In this document: in pieces, positions 27,432 to 36,268 of the stretch | How positions within the stretch are numbered: position 1 is the stretch's first letter | How the letters are laid out: each line of letters starts with the position of its first letter | Source: Schleiferia thermophila | GTDB lineage: Bacteria; Bacteroidota; Bacteroidia; Flavobacteriales; Schleiferiaceae | Direction of reading: 5' to 3' | NCBI RefSeq assembly: GCF_003337435.1 | Contig: NZ_QPJS01000001.1 | Span: forward strand, 1 to 64,000 | DNA: 64,000 bases | Notes under the pieces: generated by a model | Told to the model about the DNA's origin: nothing | The model's input: the letters and a program-made list of their open reading frames with translations, nothing else | Database searches by the model: none | Translations under genes and position numbers: made by a program

Positions 27432-28800
27432 TGAAAAAATATCAGTAGGACTCGATATCGGAACTACAAAAATTGTAGCAGTGATTGGCCGTAAGAATCC
27501 ACATGGAAAAATTGAGATTCTCGGCATGGGACGGGCCAAATCGCTGGGAGTAAGTCGCGGGGTAGTCACCAACATTACGCAAACAATAGAATCCATAAAA
27601 CAAGCAGTGAGCGAAGCCGAAGCTCGTTCAGGATTAAAAATTTCTGAGATAGTGGCTGGAGTTGCAGGTCAGCACATTCGCTCGCAGCAGCACAGAGACT
27701 ACATTGTCCGCAATAATCCCGATGAGGTAATAGGAGAAAGTGATATCGATAATCTGATCTCCAACGTTCAAAAAATGAACATGCTTCCAGGCGATGAAAT
27801 AATTCACATCATCCCTCAGGAATTCAAAATCGATGGCAATATTGAAACTACAGAGCCCAGAGGAATGTATGGTTCACGACTGGAGGCAAACTTCCACATT
27901 GTAATCGGCGACATGGCCTCAATAAAAAACATAGGACGCTGCATCGTCAGTGCCGGTCTTACCCTTCAGCAGATTACACTGGAACCCTTGGCCAGTGCAG
28001 AGGCCGTGCTTACAGCAGAAGAAAAAGAAGCTGGTGTAGTATTGGTCGACATCGGTGGGGGTACCACAGATGTAGCCATCTTCAAAAACGGCATCATACG
28101 CCATACTGCTGTAATTCCCTTCGGAGGCAACATCATTACTGAAGATATCAAAGAGGGATGCTCCATAATAGAAAAACAAGCCGAATTGCTGAAAATTCGG
28201 TTTGGCTCGGCCTGGCCTGGCGAAAATAGTGAAAATGAAATCATCTCCATTCCTGGACTTAGAGGTCGTGATCCCAAGGAAATTTCTCGTCGCACCCTTT
28301 CGAAAATCATTCACGCCCGGGTAAGCGAGATTATCGAGCAGGTATTTGTTGAAATCAAAAATTACGGTTTCAATGAGCAACGAAAACGCTTGATTGCCGG
28401 CATCGTGCTCACTGGTGGTGGCTCTCAACTTGCACATCTGAAGCAGCTTACTTCCTACATCACAGGTCTGGATACACGCATCGGTTATCCCAACGAGCAC
28501 CTGGCTCAAAACAACTATCCGGAGTTGGCCTCTCCAGCTTACGCTACCGCCATCGGTCTGGTAATGAAAGGCCTTGAATATCAAGAGGTTGAAGAAAAAA
28601 AGCGCCAGCGGGAAGCGCAACATCCCACTGTCACCTCTACCGAGGAAATGACCGGCAAAAAAGAAGAGTCAGAAACTCAAGAAGTTTCTGATGCTCCCCA
28701 CCCTCCCAAAGCAGAAGACAGACAAACGAAAAGAGCTAGTGTCTTTGACGGCTGGGTAAAAAAACTCATGGACTTTTTGAATAACGATGTAAAAGCTTAA
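27424..28800 (+). CDS. ftsA: Cell division actin-like protein FtsA
   Basis: The 458-residue actin-fold ATPase tethers FtsZ filaments to the membrane. Visible motifs are the phosphate-1 loop GLDIGTTKIVAVIG, the SHS2-type 1C insertion (GVVTNITQTIESIKQAVSEAE), phosphate-2 LVDIGGGTTDVAIFKNG and the adenosine motif VLTGGGSQLAHL. After a charged low-complexity linker the last residues (SVFDGWVKKLMDFLNNDV) form the amphipathic membrane-targeting helix. I chose ATG 27424; the frame also offers TTG 27412 and GTG 27418. It overlaps ftsQ by 8 bases. Confidence 0.94.
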   Translation: MNNEKISVGLDIGTTKIVAVIGRKNPHGKIEILGMGRAKSLGVSRGVVTNITQTIESIKQAVSEAEARSGLKISEIVAGVAGQHIRSQQHRDYIVRNNPDEVIGESDIDNLISNVQKMNMLPGDEIIHIIPQEFKIDGNIETTEPRGMYGSRLEANFHIVIGDMASIKNIGRCIVSAGLTLQQITLEPLASAEAVLTAEEKEAGVVLVDIGGGTTDVAIFKNGIIRHTAVIPFGGNIITEDIKEGCSIIEKQAELLKIRFGSAWPGENSENEIISIPGLRGRDPKEISRRTLSKIIHARVSEIIEQVFVEIKNYGFNEQRKRLIAGIVLTGGGSQLAHLKQLTSYITGLDTRIGYPNEHLAQNNYPELASPAYATAIGLVMKGLEYQEVEEKKRQREAQHPTVTSTEEMTGKKEESETQEVSDAPHPPKAEDRQTKRASVFDGWVKKLMDFLNNDVKA

Positions 28801-28812
28801 AAACAGAAAGAT

Positions 28813-30666
28813 ATGGAACTAAATGAAGCCTTCAACTTTGACCTACCCAAAAATAAATCCTCCATCATCAAGGTAATTGGAGTAGGTGGGGGCGGTGGAA
28901 ATGCCGTCAATTATATGTATTCACTGGGCATCAAGGGAATTGACTACGCCGTATGCAATACTGACCAGCAACATCTAGAAAACAGCCCCATTCCTATCAA
29001 ATTGCAGCTTGGCGCCAATATAACCGAGGGATTGGGTGCAGGTGCTAATCCTCAGGTAGGAAAAGCTGCTGCTGAAGAGAGTCGCGCTGAAATCGAAAAA
29101 CTCCTGTCTCAGGATACAAAGATGGTTTTCATCACTGCAGGCATGGGAGGTGGCACTGGCACAGGTGCTGCACCAGTGATTGCCGAAGTCTCAAAAAGTC
29201 TTGGAATATTAACCGTAGGAATCGTCACCACTCCATTTCAATTCGAAGGCAGGGTGCGACTCCAGCAAGCCGAAGCCGGCATTGAGGAAATGAAAAAATA
29301 CGTGGACTCACTAATCATTATCAACAACAATAAATTGCGTGAGATATACGGCAACCTGAGTTGGAAGGAAGGATTTGCCAAAGCGGATGAAGTAGTGGCC
29401 ACTGCAGCACGGTCGATAGCAGAGGTCATAACCCGAAATTTCAATATCAACATAGACCTGCGCGACGTTCGGACCGTGCTTTCAGATAGCGGTACCGCCA
29501 TCATGGGTAGCGGAAGAGCAAGTGGTACTGACCGGGCAGCAAAAGCCGTAAGGGCAGCTCTCGACTCTCCACTTCTCAACGACAATCACATAAAGGGAGC
29601 TACCAATGTACTGTTGCTTATCAATGGCTCCAGCGATGTTACAATAGATGAAATTGCCGATATCAACGACTACATACAACAGCAGGCAGGCGGCAGTGCC
29701 AACATCATCATGGGACTGGGCGAGGATGAAAGTCTGGGACAGGACATCTCCGTTACAGTCATTGCAACTGGATTCTCAAGAGATACATATACTTCTATAG
29801 TACCAAAAGAAGAGAAAAAAACCATATTTGTACTAAATGATGATGAAAATGAAAAACCTAAAAATTTAACTGAAGTAAACAAAAAACCCGGCGGGATCAA
29901 TCAAAAATCATCTAGCTCAAAAGAAGACGTACAACCCACTTTGTTGGATTTTGAAGAAAAAATTCCAGCGGAGGATCAAAAAAATTCACCAACAGCCAAT
30001 CAACCACAGCAACCCTCTCCTACTAATCAGATAGTGCTCAATACAGAAAGTGACGAAGAAGTAATTTTTGAACTGAAAGAAGATGCGGAACAAGTTGATT
30101 TGCTCTATACCACCGAACAAGGGACCGATACCCAAATCGTTGAGTTTGATTTCGAAGTACCCATCAGCAAGGTGATGGCCGTAGAGGGTAAAAAAGAAGT
30201 GCATGCTCCAGATTCTGATGCCACTGAAAGGCCCGGCATTCAAAGATATACTTTAGAAGATGCAGAGGAGGTAAGTAGTCAAAACAGCTCTTATGTCTCA
30301 TCTAAGGAAGATACAGAAATACACTTTGGTATCGAACTGAAAAAAGTAGATAAAAAATCAGAGCCTCTCCAAAATGCCTCAGATACCACCAAAGCCAGTG
30401 TATTTGAAATGTCTATAGAAGAGGGATTCAAAAGAATGAATAAAATCAAATCCGAAGCAGTGCGAGCTTATAATTTCCGATTTGGAACTCAAAAACAGAA
30501 GTTGAGAGAGTTAGAAGTAGAGCCAGCCTACAAGCGCAGAGGTATCAGTATCGATGAAGAACTCTACTCCCGAAAATCAGACGAAAGCAGATTTTCTGTA
30601 AGCGGTACTGGAAATTCAACAGAACTTAAGACCAATAATTCATTTCTCCATGATAATGTGGATTAA
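28813..30666 (+). CDS. ftsZ: Cell division GTPase FtsZ
   Basis: The 617-residue tubulin homologue forms the Z ring. The nucleotide-binding GGGTGTG signature is at residues 112-118 and the T7 loop NIDLRD (NxDxxD) at 213-218, so GTPase residues are intact. Residues from about 335 to 575 are a long, acidic, low-complexity linker, longer than in proteobacterial FtsZ. Near the end are [17 protein letters not shown], the probable partner-binding peptide for FtsA, and the terminal [10 protein letters not shown] seen in Bacteroidota. It is the last gene of the dcw operon and is followed by a terminator. Confidence 0.96.
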   Translation: MELNEAFNFDLPKNKSSIIKVIGVGGGGGNAVNYMYSLGIKGIDYAVCNTDQQHLENSPIPIKLQLGANITEGLGAGANPQVGKAAAEESRAEIEKLLSQDTKMVFITAGMGGGTGTGAAPVIAEVSKSLGILTVGIVTTPFQFEGRVRLQQAEAGIEEMKKYVDSLIIINNNKLREIYGNLSWKEGFAKADEVVATAARSIAEVITRNFNINIDLRDVRTVLSDSGTAIMGSGRASGTDRAAKAVRAALDSPLLNDNHIKGATNVLLLINGSSDVTIDEIADINDYIQQQAGGSANIIMGLGEDESLGQDISVTVIATGFSRDTYTSIVPKEEKKTIFVLNDDENEKPKNLTEVNKKPGGINQKSSSSKEDVQPTLLDFEEKIPAEDQKNSPTANQPQQPSPTNQIVLNTESDEEVIFELKEDAEQVDLLYTTEQGTDTQIVEFDFEVPISKVMAVEGKKEVHAPDSDATERPGIQRYTLEDAEEVSSQNSSYVSSKEDTEIHFGIELKKVDKKSEPLQNASDTTKASVFEMSIEEGFKRMNKIKSEAVRAYNFRFGTQKQKLRELEVEPAYKRRGISIDEELYSRKSDESRFSVSGTGNSTELKTNNSFLHDNVD

Positions 30667-30697
30667 TGTAGATTGAAGACTCCGTAAAAAGCTGAAT

Positions 30698-30735
30698 AAG
30701 CCATCCATTTTCTCCAGGGGATGGCTTTTTCCTTT
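30698..30735 (+). terminator. Rho-independent terminator after ftsZ
   Basis: AAGCCATCC and GGATGGCTT form a 9-bp stem with a 12-base loop, followed by TTTCC and more T residues, 32 bases beyond the ftsZ stop and between the convergent ftsZ and hemA genes. Confidence 0.9.
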
Positions 30736-30764
30736 TTTAATCAGAAGAGTAGGTTCCGGTGGAA

Positions 30765-31979
30765 TTAGTTTTTAAGATATTCATTAATAGCGCCCAGAAA
30801 GTGACATCCTTTGAAGTCATTTTTTTTCAAATTAATCACCAGGTGATTTACCGCATTCTGTACCTTTTTTTCTTTTGATACGTAGGATTCTGCGCAATCG
30901 AGCTGGTACAGAAAATCTTTTACCCTATGAATCAGCCATCTCTGAAGATATATTTTGTGCCACTCCACAAACTCCATGATGTGCTTGTGGATAATTTGCA
31001 TGGCTTTAGGCACTTCGGCTTTGCGTTTTTCGAGCGTTTTATCCAAAATTTGTGATATGTCATCAATATTAAAATATTGACAACCCTTTTCAACTACATT
31101 CGAAGAGATACCAGCAGGAACGCTCATATCCAAGAAGAAAATACCACTTCTGCTCACTTCTTCCCGGCTGAGGATGGGTTTTTCTACTGCAGCTGTGTTG
31201 ATTACGATATCAAAGCGGTTGAGTTGTTCATTGATTTTTTCAAACGAAAGCACTGAACAGGGGTGATACCGGGAAAAATGCTCAGCTTTTGTCTGAGTCC
31301 TGTTGGAGATGGTAAGTTCTGCTTTTGGAAGATAATGAAGAATGTTTTTGGCCACATTTTCTCCAAAAGACCCAAGACCTATCAATAAGATGGATGGGTT
31401 TGTTTTTTGGCAGCGATCCTGAATTAATTCAATGGCTGCATAAGAAGCCGAAACAGTCCCCGTCGATAGCTGTGTCTGCGATTTTACTTCTTTTGAGGCT
31501 TGCAGAGCATAATTTACCAATCTTTCGGTCAGACTGCTTAATCTACCGTATTTTTTTGAAAATTTCGCAGCTTGTTTGAGCTGTCCGGCGATTTCAAAGT
31601 CACCGAGAATTTGAGAATCCAGTCCCGAAGCAACCTTAAATAAATGGGCTACCGCTGCTTTAGCAGTAAGGATATACCCATACTTGTAAAAGGTCTCTTC
31701 GGCCTGTCCTAAATAAGAAGCGACCTGCCTTAGCAGGACGTGAGGATTGCCCAGACCGTATATTTCCGTTCTGTTACAAGTACTGAGGATAATGATATCG
31801 CCGGCTTCATTTGTAAATGATTCCGATAGAATTTCTTCCGCTTGCTGAGCACCGATGGCAAACGTGCCTCTGATCTCAGCAGAGGCTTTATGATAGTTAA
31901 TACCAAAAACAAAAAAGTCGTTTAATCCCTGACATGACTTCTCTTCTGCCAGATACTTCATTGCATCTTCAGATTTCAT
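30765..31979 (-). CDS. hemA: Glutamyl-tRNA reductase
   Basis: The 404-residue enzyme reduces glutamyl-tRNA to glutamate-1-semialdehyde, the first committed step of C5 tetrapyrrole biosynthesis. The catalytic cysteine is C68 in ILSTCNRTEIYG, followed by GLDSQILGDFEIAGQLKQA, the NADPH-binding LLIGLGSFGENVAKNIL and the C-terminal dimerisation helix. A long N-terminal extension of about 20 residues precedes the usual FGINYHKAS start; the ATG at 31979 is supported by a -7 element 14 bases upstream. No other hem gene is adjacent. Confidence 0.94.
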   Translation of the reverse strand: MKSEDAMKYLAEEKSCQGLNDFFVFGINYHKASAEIRGTFAIGAQQAEEILSESFTNEAGDIIILSTCNRTEIYGLGNPHVLLRQVASYLGQAEETFYKYGYILTAKAAVAHLFKVASGLDSQILGDFEIAGQLKQAAKFSKKYGRLSSLTERLVNYALQASKEVKSQTQLSTGTVSASYAAIELIQDRCQKTNPSILLIGLGSFGENVAKNILHYLPKAELTISNRTQTKAEHFSRYHPCSVLSFEKINEQLNRFDIVINTAAVEKPILSREEVSRSGIFFLDMSVPAGISSNVVEKGCQYFNIDDISQILDKTLEKRKAEVPKAMQIIHKHIMEFVEWHKIYLQRWLIHRVKDFLYQLDCAESYVSKEKKVQNAVNHLVINLKKNDFKGCHFLGAINEYLKN

Positions 31980-31993
31980 TTCCTTTACACCGG

Positions 31994-32001
31994 CAAAACT
32001 A
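31994..32001 (-). promoter_or_regulatory. -7 element of hemA (TAGTTTTG on the minus strand)
   Basis: The minus strand reads TAGTTTTG, matching TAnnTTTG, 14 bases before the hemA ATG. The -33 region has no clear TTG. Confidence 0.4.
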
Positions 32002-32236
32002 AAATGACCCGAATTTCGAAAAATCTAACCTTTATCACAATTTTCGATGCTTTTTGTTATTTAAATTGATTCTAAACTTCAAGGAACTTTGTTTTTTAGG
32101 ATTGTATCAAGGATTGGAACTTCTTAAACGGCAAAAAAGTATTATGCAGGAAGCGAAGGACGATGAAGACTAACATTTTTTTAATATATTTATTTCGATG
32201 GCATAAGCAGGAGATAATCTGTGAAAAACAAAATTC

Positions 32237-32244
32237 TATTTTTG
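32237..32244 (+). promoter_or_regulatory. -7 element TATTTTTG before the alpha/beta hydrolase
   Basis: TATTTTTG matches TAnnTTTG and ends 24 bases before ATG 32269. Since it lies inside the longer frame that would begin at GTG 32221, it supports the ATG as the real start. Confidence 0.45.
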
Positions 32245-32268
32245 CAGCCTCAAAGCGATATACACAAA

Positions 32269-33048
32269 ATGTCGATAGAAACAAAAAATTCCGGTAAATT
32301 TGAATATGCTGAAGCCGGCGAAGGTCATCCGCTTGTTTTGCTACATGGTTTGATGGGGGGGTTGAGCAACTTTGACGATGTATTTCACTATTTCAGCCGG
32401 CGAGGATACAGGGTTTTGATACCAAAATTACCTCTGTACACCCTACCACTACTCAATACCAATGTCAGCTCTTTGGCATCCTATGTAGTAAATTTTATTA
32501 AAGAATTGAAGATAGCCCCGGTCACCCTCATTGGTAATTCTTTGGGGGGGCATATCAGCTTGATCATTACTAAAAATCATCCTGAATTAGTACATTCCCT
32601 GGTACTTACAGGCAGCTCAGGTCTCTATGAAAATGCGATGGGTGATTCTTTTCCCAGACGAGGTGATTATCAATATGTTGCCAATAAAACAAAGGACGTT
32701 TTTTACAACAAAGAGGTCGCAACCAAGGAGCTTATCGATGAGGTATACTCTATTGTAAACGACAGAAATAAAGTGCTGCGTACGCTATCTATTTCCAAAT
32801 CAGCCATTCGCCACAATATGGCCAAAGATCTGGTAAATATGAAACTTCCGGTCTGTATTATTTGGGGTGAAAACGACAATGTAACTCCTCCTGATGTAGC
32901 CAAAAGATTTCATGACTTGCTTCCAAACAGCGATCTGTATTGGATTCCCGAATGTGGACATGCAGCCATGATGGAAAGGCCATTGGAATTCAACCAAATA
33001 TTGGAAAAATGGCTCGAAAAGGTAATCGTCAGATCCAATGCCGGCTGA
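32269..33048 (+). CDS. Alpha/beta-hydrolase fold protein
   Basis: The 259-residue protein is a typical soluble alpha/beta hydrolase: the oxyanion segment VLLHGLMGGLSNF, the nucleophile elbow IGNSLGGH (Ser91), the acid residue region IWGENDNVTPP and the catalytic His in ECGHAAMMERP. Substrate cannot be told; close relatives include esterases and C-C bond hydrolases. Choosing ATG 32269 gives a start directly before the core fold; a GTG at 32221 would add an unstructured 16 residues. Its stop lies 4 bases before the engB ATG, suggesting an operon. Confidence 0.85.
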   Translation: MSIETKNSGKFEYAEAGEGHPLVLLHGLMGGLSNFDDVFHYFSRRGYRVLIPKLPLYTLPLLNTNVSSLASYVVNFIKELKIAPVTLIGNSLGGHISLIITKNHPELVHSLVLTGSSGLYENAMGDSFPRRGDYQYVANKTKDVFYNKEVATKELIDEVYSIVNDRNKVLRTLSISKSAIRHNMAKDLVNMKLPVCIIWGENDNVTPPDVAKRFHDLLPNSDLYWIPECGHAAMMERPLEFNQILEKWLEKVIVRSNAG

Positions 33049-33052
33049 TGAA

Positions 33053-33661
33053 ATGACCATCAATTCAGCCATATTCATCAAAAGCAGTGAAAGTGTAAAG
33101 CAACTTCCCAAGTCAAACTATCCGGAATATGCCTTTATCGGCAGGAGTAATGTGGGCAAATCTTCCCTAATCAACAGTTTATGCCAGCGAAAAAATCTGG
33201 CTAAAACCTCATCCACTCCTGGAAAAACCAGGCTTATTAATCATTTTCTTATCAACAATGCCTGGTATCTGGTAGATCTGCCGGGCTATGGGTTTGCCAG
33301 GGTATCCAGAAGTATGAGAAATAAATTCTCCGGCCTTGTCCATGAATACTTGCTTTCAAGGGAATCCCTGGTTAATACCTATGTCTTAATTGACTCCAGA
33401 TTACCACCCCAAAACATTGACCTGGAATTCATGGAGTGGATGGCTTTGAATCAGCTCCCCTTTACAATGATATTTACAAAAGCTGATAAACTAAGCAAAA
33501 ATCAGCTCAATACCAATTTGATACAGTATCATTCTGCTATGTTGCAATTTTGGGAAGAACTGCCCTCCCATATTGTCACCTCATCTCTGGATGGTAGAGG
33601 TCGCAATGAAATTTTATCTCAAATTGAGAGCTGCAATCGGCTTTACAATACTCCGAAATGA
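33053..33661 (+). CDS. engB: Ribosome biogenesis GTP-binding protein YsxC/EngB
   Basis: The 202-residue TRAFAC GTPase takes part in late 50S subunit assembly. G1 GRSNVGKSS is at residues 30-38, the G2/G3 region TSSTPGKTRLINHF with VDLPGYGFA, and G4 TKADKLS are all present. The N-terminal MTINSAIFIKSSESVKQLP is normal for the family; an ATG at 33038 inside the preceding gene is also possible. Its stop overlaps the ATG of the next gene (ATGA at 33658). Confidence 0.94.
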   Translation: MTINSAIFIKSSESVKQLPKSNYPEYAFIGRSNVGKSSLINSLCQRKNLAKTSSTPGKTRLINHFLINNAWYLVDLPGYGFARVSRSMRNKFSGLVHEYLLSRESLVNTYVLIDSRLPPQNIDLEFMEWMALNQLPFTMIFTKADKLSKNQLNTNLIQYHSAMLQFWEELPSHIVTSSLDGRGRNEILSQIESCNRLYNTPK

Positions 33662-34422
33662 AAGGTCATCTACTGACGAGCTGCTTTTATCTGATGGTAT
33701 TGATCACTGCTGCCAGTAGAAAAGAGAAGGCCGGTGGATTTGATGGCCTATGGCTTGATTGGAAGGGATTTATCTGGCAGGTGAAGCGAAAAGAAAATCC
33801 TGTAGGACCGGGTCCAAACTACTTTGGCATGGATCATCGGAATGTATCGATTTCCAAATCAGGCGATCTGGTACTTTCGATCGAAGAAGTTGATTCTTTG
33901 TGGAGCTGTGCAGAAGTTTTTTCCCTTACCATTTTTGGAAACGGCCTTCTCTTATTTGAAGTTGAAGGCCTGGCTAGAGAACTACATCCGCAGGCAGTAC
34001 TAGGAATGTTTACCTTCAACGAAAACGAGGAATCCCATTTTAATGAGTCGGATGTGGAAGTCTCCAGATGGGGTCAGCCAGATAACCCAAACGCTCAGTT
34101 TGCCCATTATAGCTTGGCCGATACTCCTGAATTACACCGTTTTGAATTGAGTAAAAAGTCAAACCTTCACACATTTATATTGGCCAAACACAGGGGCGAA
34201 GTGAGTTTTTACTACCTTGACCGAAAGCATGGTCTGAAGTTGCCGGACGTGTCAAAGGCCAAAGCATTCCAGAGATATTCAAATCTTACGCATAGTTCCG
34301 GTTCTTACAGGATTCACATCAATCTTTGGCTTTTTAAGGGGGAAAAACCCATGAAACTGAACAAAAAGAATGTGCTGAAGGTAAGAATAAAAAATTTCAT
34401 GTATCAACCTTTGGCTCCCTAA
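33658..34422 (+). CDS. Glycoside hydrolase family 16-like protein
   Basis: The 254-residue protein starts with a hydrophobic segment that may be a signal peptide (LLTSCFYLMVLITAASR) and then shows the concanavalin-like jelly-roll fold of GH16. FDGLWLDWKGFIWQVKR near the start and ESDVEVSRWG at residues 130-139 match the family; ESDVE agrees with the GH16 E-x-D-x-E catalytic motif (two glutamates and the aspartate between). The rest (GSYRIHINLWLF) is also typical. Substrate would be a beta-glucan or similar polymer but is not deducible. It is coupled to engB by ATGA overlap and converges with the exonuclease gene, overlapping it by 26 bases. Confidence 0.7.
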   Translation: MKGHLLTSCFYLMVLITAASRKEKAGGFDGLWLDWKGFIWQVKRKENPVGPGPNYFGMDHRNVSISKSGDLVLSIEEVDSLWSCAEVFSLTIFGNGLLLFEVEGLARELHPQAVLGMFTFNENEESHFNESDVEVSRWGQPDNPNAQFAHYSLADTPELHRFELSKKSNLHTFILAKHRGEVSFYYLDRKHGLKLPDVSKAKAFQRYSNLTHSSGSYRIHINLWLFKGEKPMKLNKKNVLKVRIKNFMYQPLAP

Positions 34423-35419
34423 CTTCTAGATCTTCACCCTCTCCATAGAACTGGCTCTGAACGGGTTCGGCCTGTATTCCTATTTTGGGTAAATATCTGG
34501 CAAATGGGTCTGAGTATCCATGGGTGAGATAAACTTTTTCGGCTCCTGTACATCGAATTACCTGAATGAGTCCGTCCCAATCGGCATGATCGGAGATCAC
34601 AAATCCTGCATCGGCCGCCCTTCTTCGCCTGATTCCTCTTATGGCCATCCAACCTGATACAATTCCAAGGCTAAAGGGTGAAAATCGCCTGATCCACGTG
34701 CTTCCTATCGCTGAGGGAGGTGCCAGTACTAGTAAGCTTTTGTCTTTTACCCTGTTGTTCAGTTCGGAAATCTTTTCACAAGATGCAATCGGAAGTCCAG
34801 CATGTTTGAGTATCTCATTCATGCGGTAAATCGATCCGTGCACCACTATGCGTCCATCCCCGGCAAGGTCATTGAGTAATCTCTGGGCCTTACCCAGGGC
34901 ATATGCAATTAAAACAGAATTTTTGTTCTGGGATTGATTGGTCATCCACCAGTCTGTTATTTCTTGAATAGAAATTTCAGATGGCTTCCACCGAAAGATG
35001 GGCAAGCCAAAAGTACATTCGCTTACAAATTCATGACATCTGATAGGTTCGATAGGGATTGATAATCCGTCTGGCTCAGTTTTATAATCTCCGCTCACCA
35101 CGGCCACATACCCATTTTTTTCTATGCGTATCTGCGCACTTCCGGGAATGTGACCCGCAGGATGTAGGCTTACCGATACTCCATTGATGGTCAATTTTTC
35201 CCCATAATTCAAGGCCGTAACGGAAATATCCTCTGAAATCCTGGCCTTCATAAGTGCAGCGGTGATAGGGGTACTGATGTAGCATCCCATTCCTTGCCTT
35301 GCGTGATCACTATGTGCATGGGTGATGAAAGCTCTTGTCACCGGAAGCCAGGGGTCGATGTAAAAATCTCCTGCTGGGCAATAAATACCTCTTTCAGTAA
35401 ATTTTAGCAGATGTGCCAT
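34397..35419 (-). CDS. Ligase-associated DNA exonuclease, metallo-beta-lactamase fold
   Basis: The 340-residue protein is of the metallo-beta-lactamase/beta-CASP-like group called ligase-associated exonuclease, normally encoded beside an ATP-dependent DNA ligase and a helicase in a DNA repair cluster. Metal ligands are visible: THAHSDH (residues 34-39), PAGHIPGSAQI, SGDYK and the late H in LTHGYSDPFARYL. ISDHADWDGLIQ is the conserved C-terminal motif. Here the partner ligase and helicase genes are absent from the neighbourhood, so the gene is separated from its usual partners. It overlaps the GH16-like gene tail to tail. Confidence 0.85.
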   Translation of the reverse strand: MAHLLKFTERGIYCPAGDFYIDPWLPVTRAFITHAHSDHARQGMGCYISTPITAALMKARISEDISVTALNYGEKLTINGVSVSLHPAGHIPGSAQIRIEKNGYVAVVSGDYKTEPDGLSIPIEPIRCHEFVSECTFGLPIFRWKPSEISIQEITDWWMTNQSQNKNSVLIAYALGKAQRLLNDLAGDGRIVVHGSIYRMNEILKHAGLPIASCEKISELNNRVKDKSLLVLAPPSAIGSTWIRRFSPFSLGIVSGWMAIRGIRRRRAADAGFVISDHADWDGLIQVIRCTGAEKVYLTHGYSDPFARYLPKIGIQAEPVQSQFYGEGEDLEVREPKVDT

Positions 35420-35542
35420 TTTACAAATAGTCTCATATTTATATATGCTTGCATCACAGGAATTGTTTTTTGTCTTTATCCGGGAACATGATTGTATCTA
35501 CCGGTGACTTTTGAAATGAGTGCAGATAATTGGACTGCTGCT

Positions 35543-35550
35543 TACTTTTG
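35543..35550 (+). promoter_or_regulatory. -7 element TACTTTTG upstream of purQ
   Basis: TACTTTTG matches TAnnTTTG and ends 19 bases before the purQ ATG at 35570, supporting that start over an upstream in-frame TTG/ATG. Confidence 0.45.
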
Positions 35551-35569
35551 GCCATTGAAATTTTTTCCA

Positions 35570-36268
35570 ATGAAATTCGGAGTAGTAGTATTCCCAGGAA
35601 GCAATTGTGATGAAGACATGGTGTATGTGCTTAAGAATATTCTCGGTCAGCAAGTCGTTAAGCTTTGGCACAAAGACCATAACCTACAGGGTGTGGATAT
35701 GATTGTTCTGCCGGGAGGATTTTCGTATGGCGATTACTTGCGCAGTGGTGCCATTGCCAAATTTTCCCCCATCATGAACGAGGTGACAGAATTTGCTAAA
35801 AAAGGAGGTTATGTGTTGGGAGTGTGCAATGGTTTTCAAATACTTTGCGAGGCCCAATTGCTGCCAGGTACATTGATTCACAATACTTCTCACCGCTTTA
35901 TATGTAAAAATCAATTTATTGTAGCGGATAACAACGTTTCACCTATCAACGCTTCAATTCCTTTGGACAGAGTATTGAACATTCCTATTGCACATGGTGA
36001 AGGCTGTTACTATGCAGATGTTGAAACAATAAAAGAAATAGAAGACAATGCCCAGGTGCTCTTTAGATACTGCAATCCTGAGGGTCATATCACAGAGGAT
36101 GCCAATCCAAATGGCTCGGTGAACAACATTGCCGGGGTGACCAATATACATAGAAATGTATTTGGTATGATGCCACATCCGGAAAGGGCTGCCGATGAAG
36201 AGCTTGGCAATACCGATGGCAGATTGATTTTTGAAAGCCTTCTCAATCACATGATGGCAAATGTCTGA
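35570..36268 (+). CDS. purQ: Phosphoribosylformylglycinamidine synthase, glutaminase subunit
   Basis: The 232-residue class I glutamine amidotransferase supplies ammonia to PurL in de novo purine synthesis. FGVVVFPGSNCDEDM at the start, LPGGFSYGDYLRSGAIA, and the catalytic cysteine C86 in LGVCNGFQIL are diagnostic; the His/Glu pair lies in MMPHPERAADE. ATG 35570 matches the usual N-terminus; a longer frame from 35492 would add residues unlike the family. PurS and PurL are not adjacent. It overlaps cysC by 8 bases. Confidence 0.95.
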   Translation: MKFGVVVFPGSNCDEDMVYVLKNILGQQVVKLWHKDHNLQGVDMIVLPGGFSYGDYLRSGAIAKFSPIMNEVTEFAKKGGYVLGVCNGFQILCEAQLLPGTLIHNTSHRFICKNQFIVADNNVSPINASIPLDRVLNIPIAHGEGCYYADVETIKEIEDNAQVLFRYCNPEGHITEDANPNGSVNNIAGVTNIHRNVFGMMPHPERAADEELGNTDGRLIFESLLNHMMANV

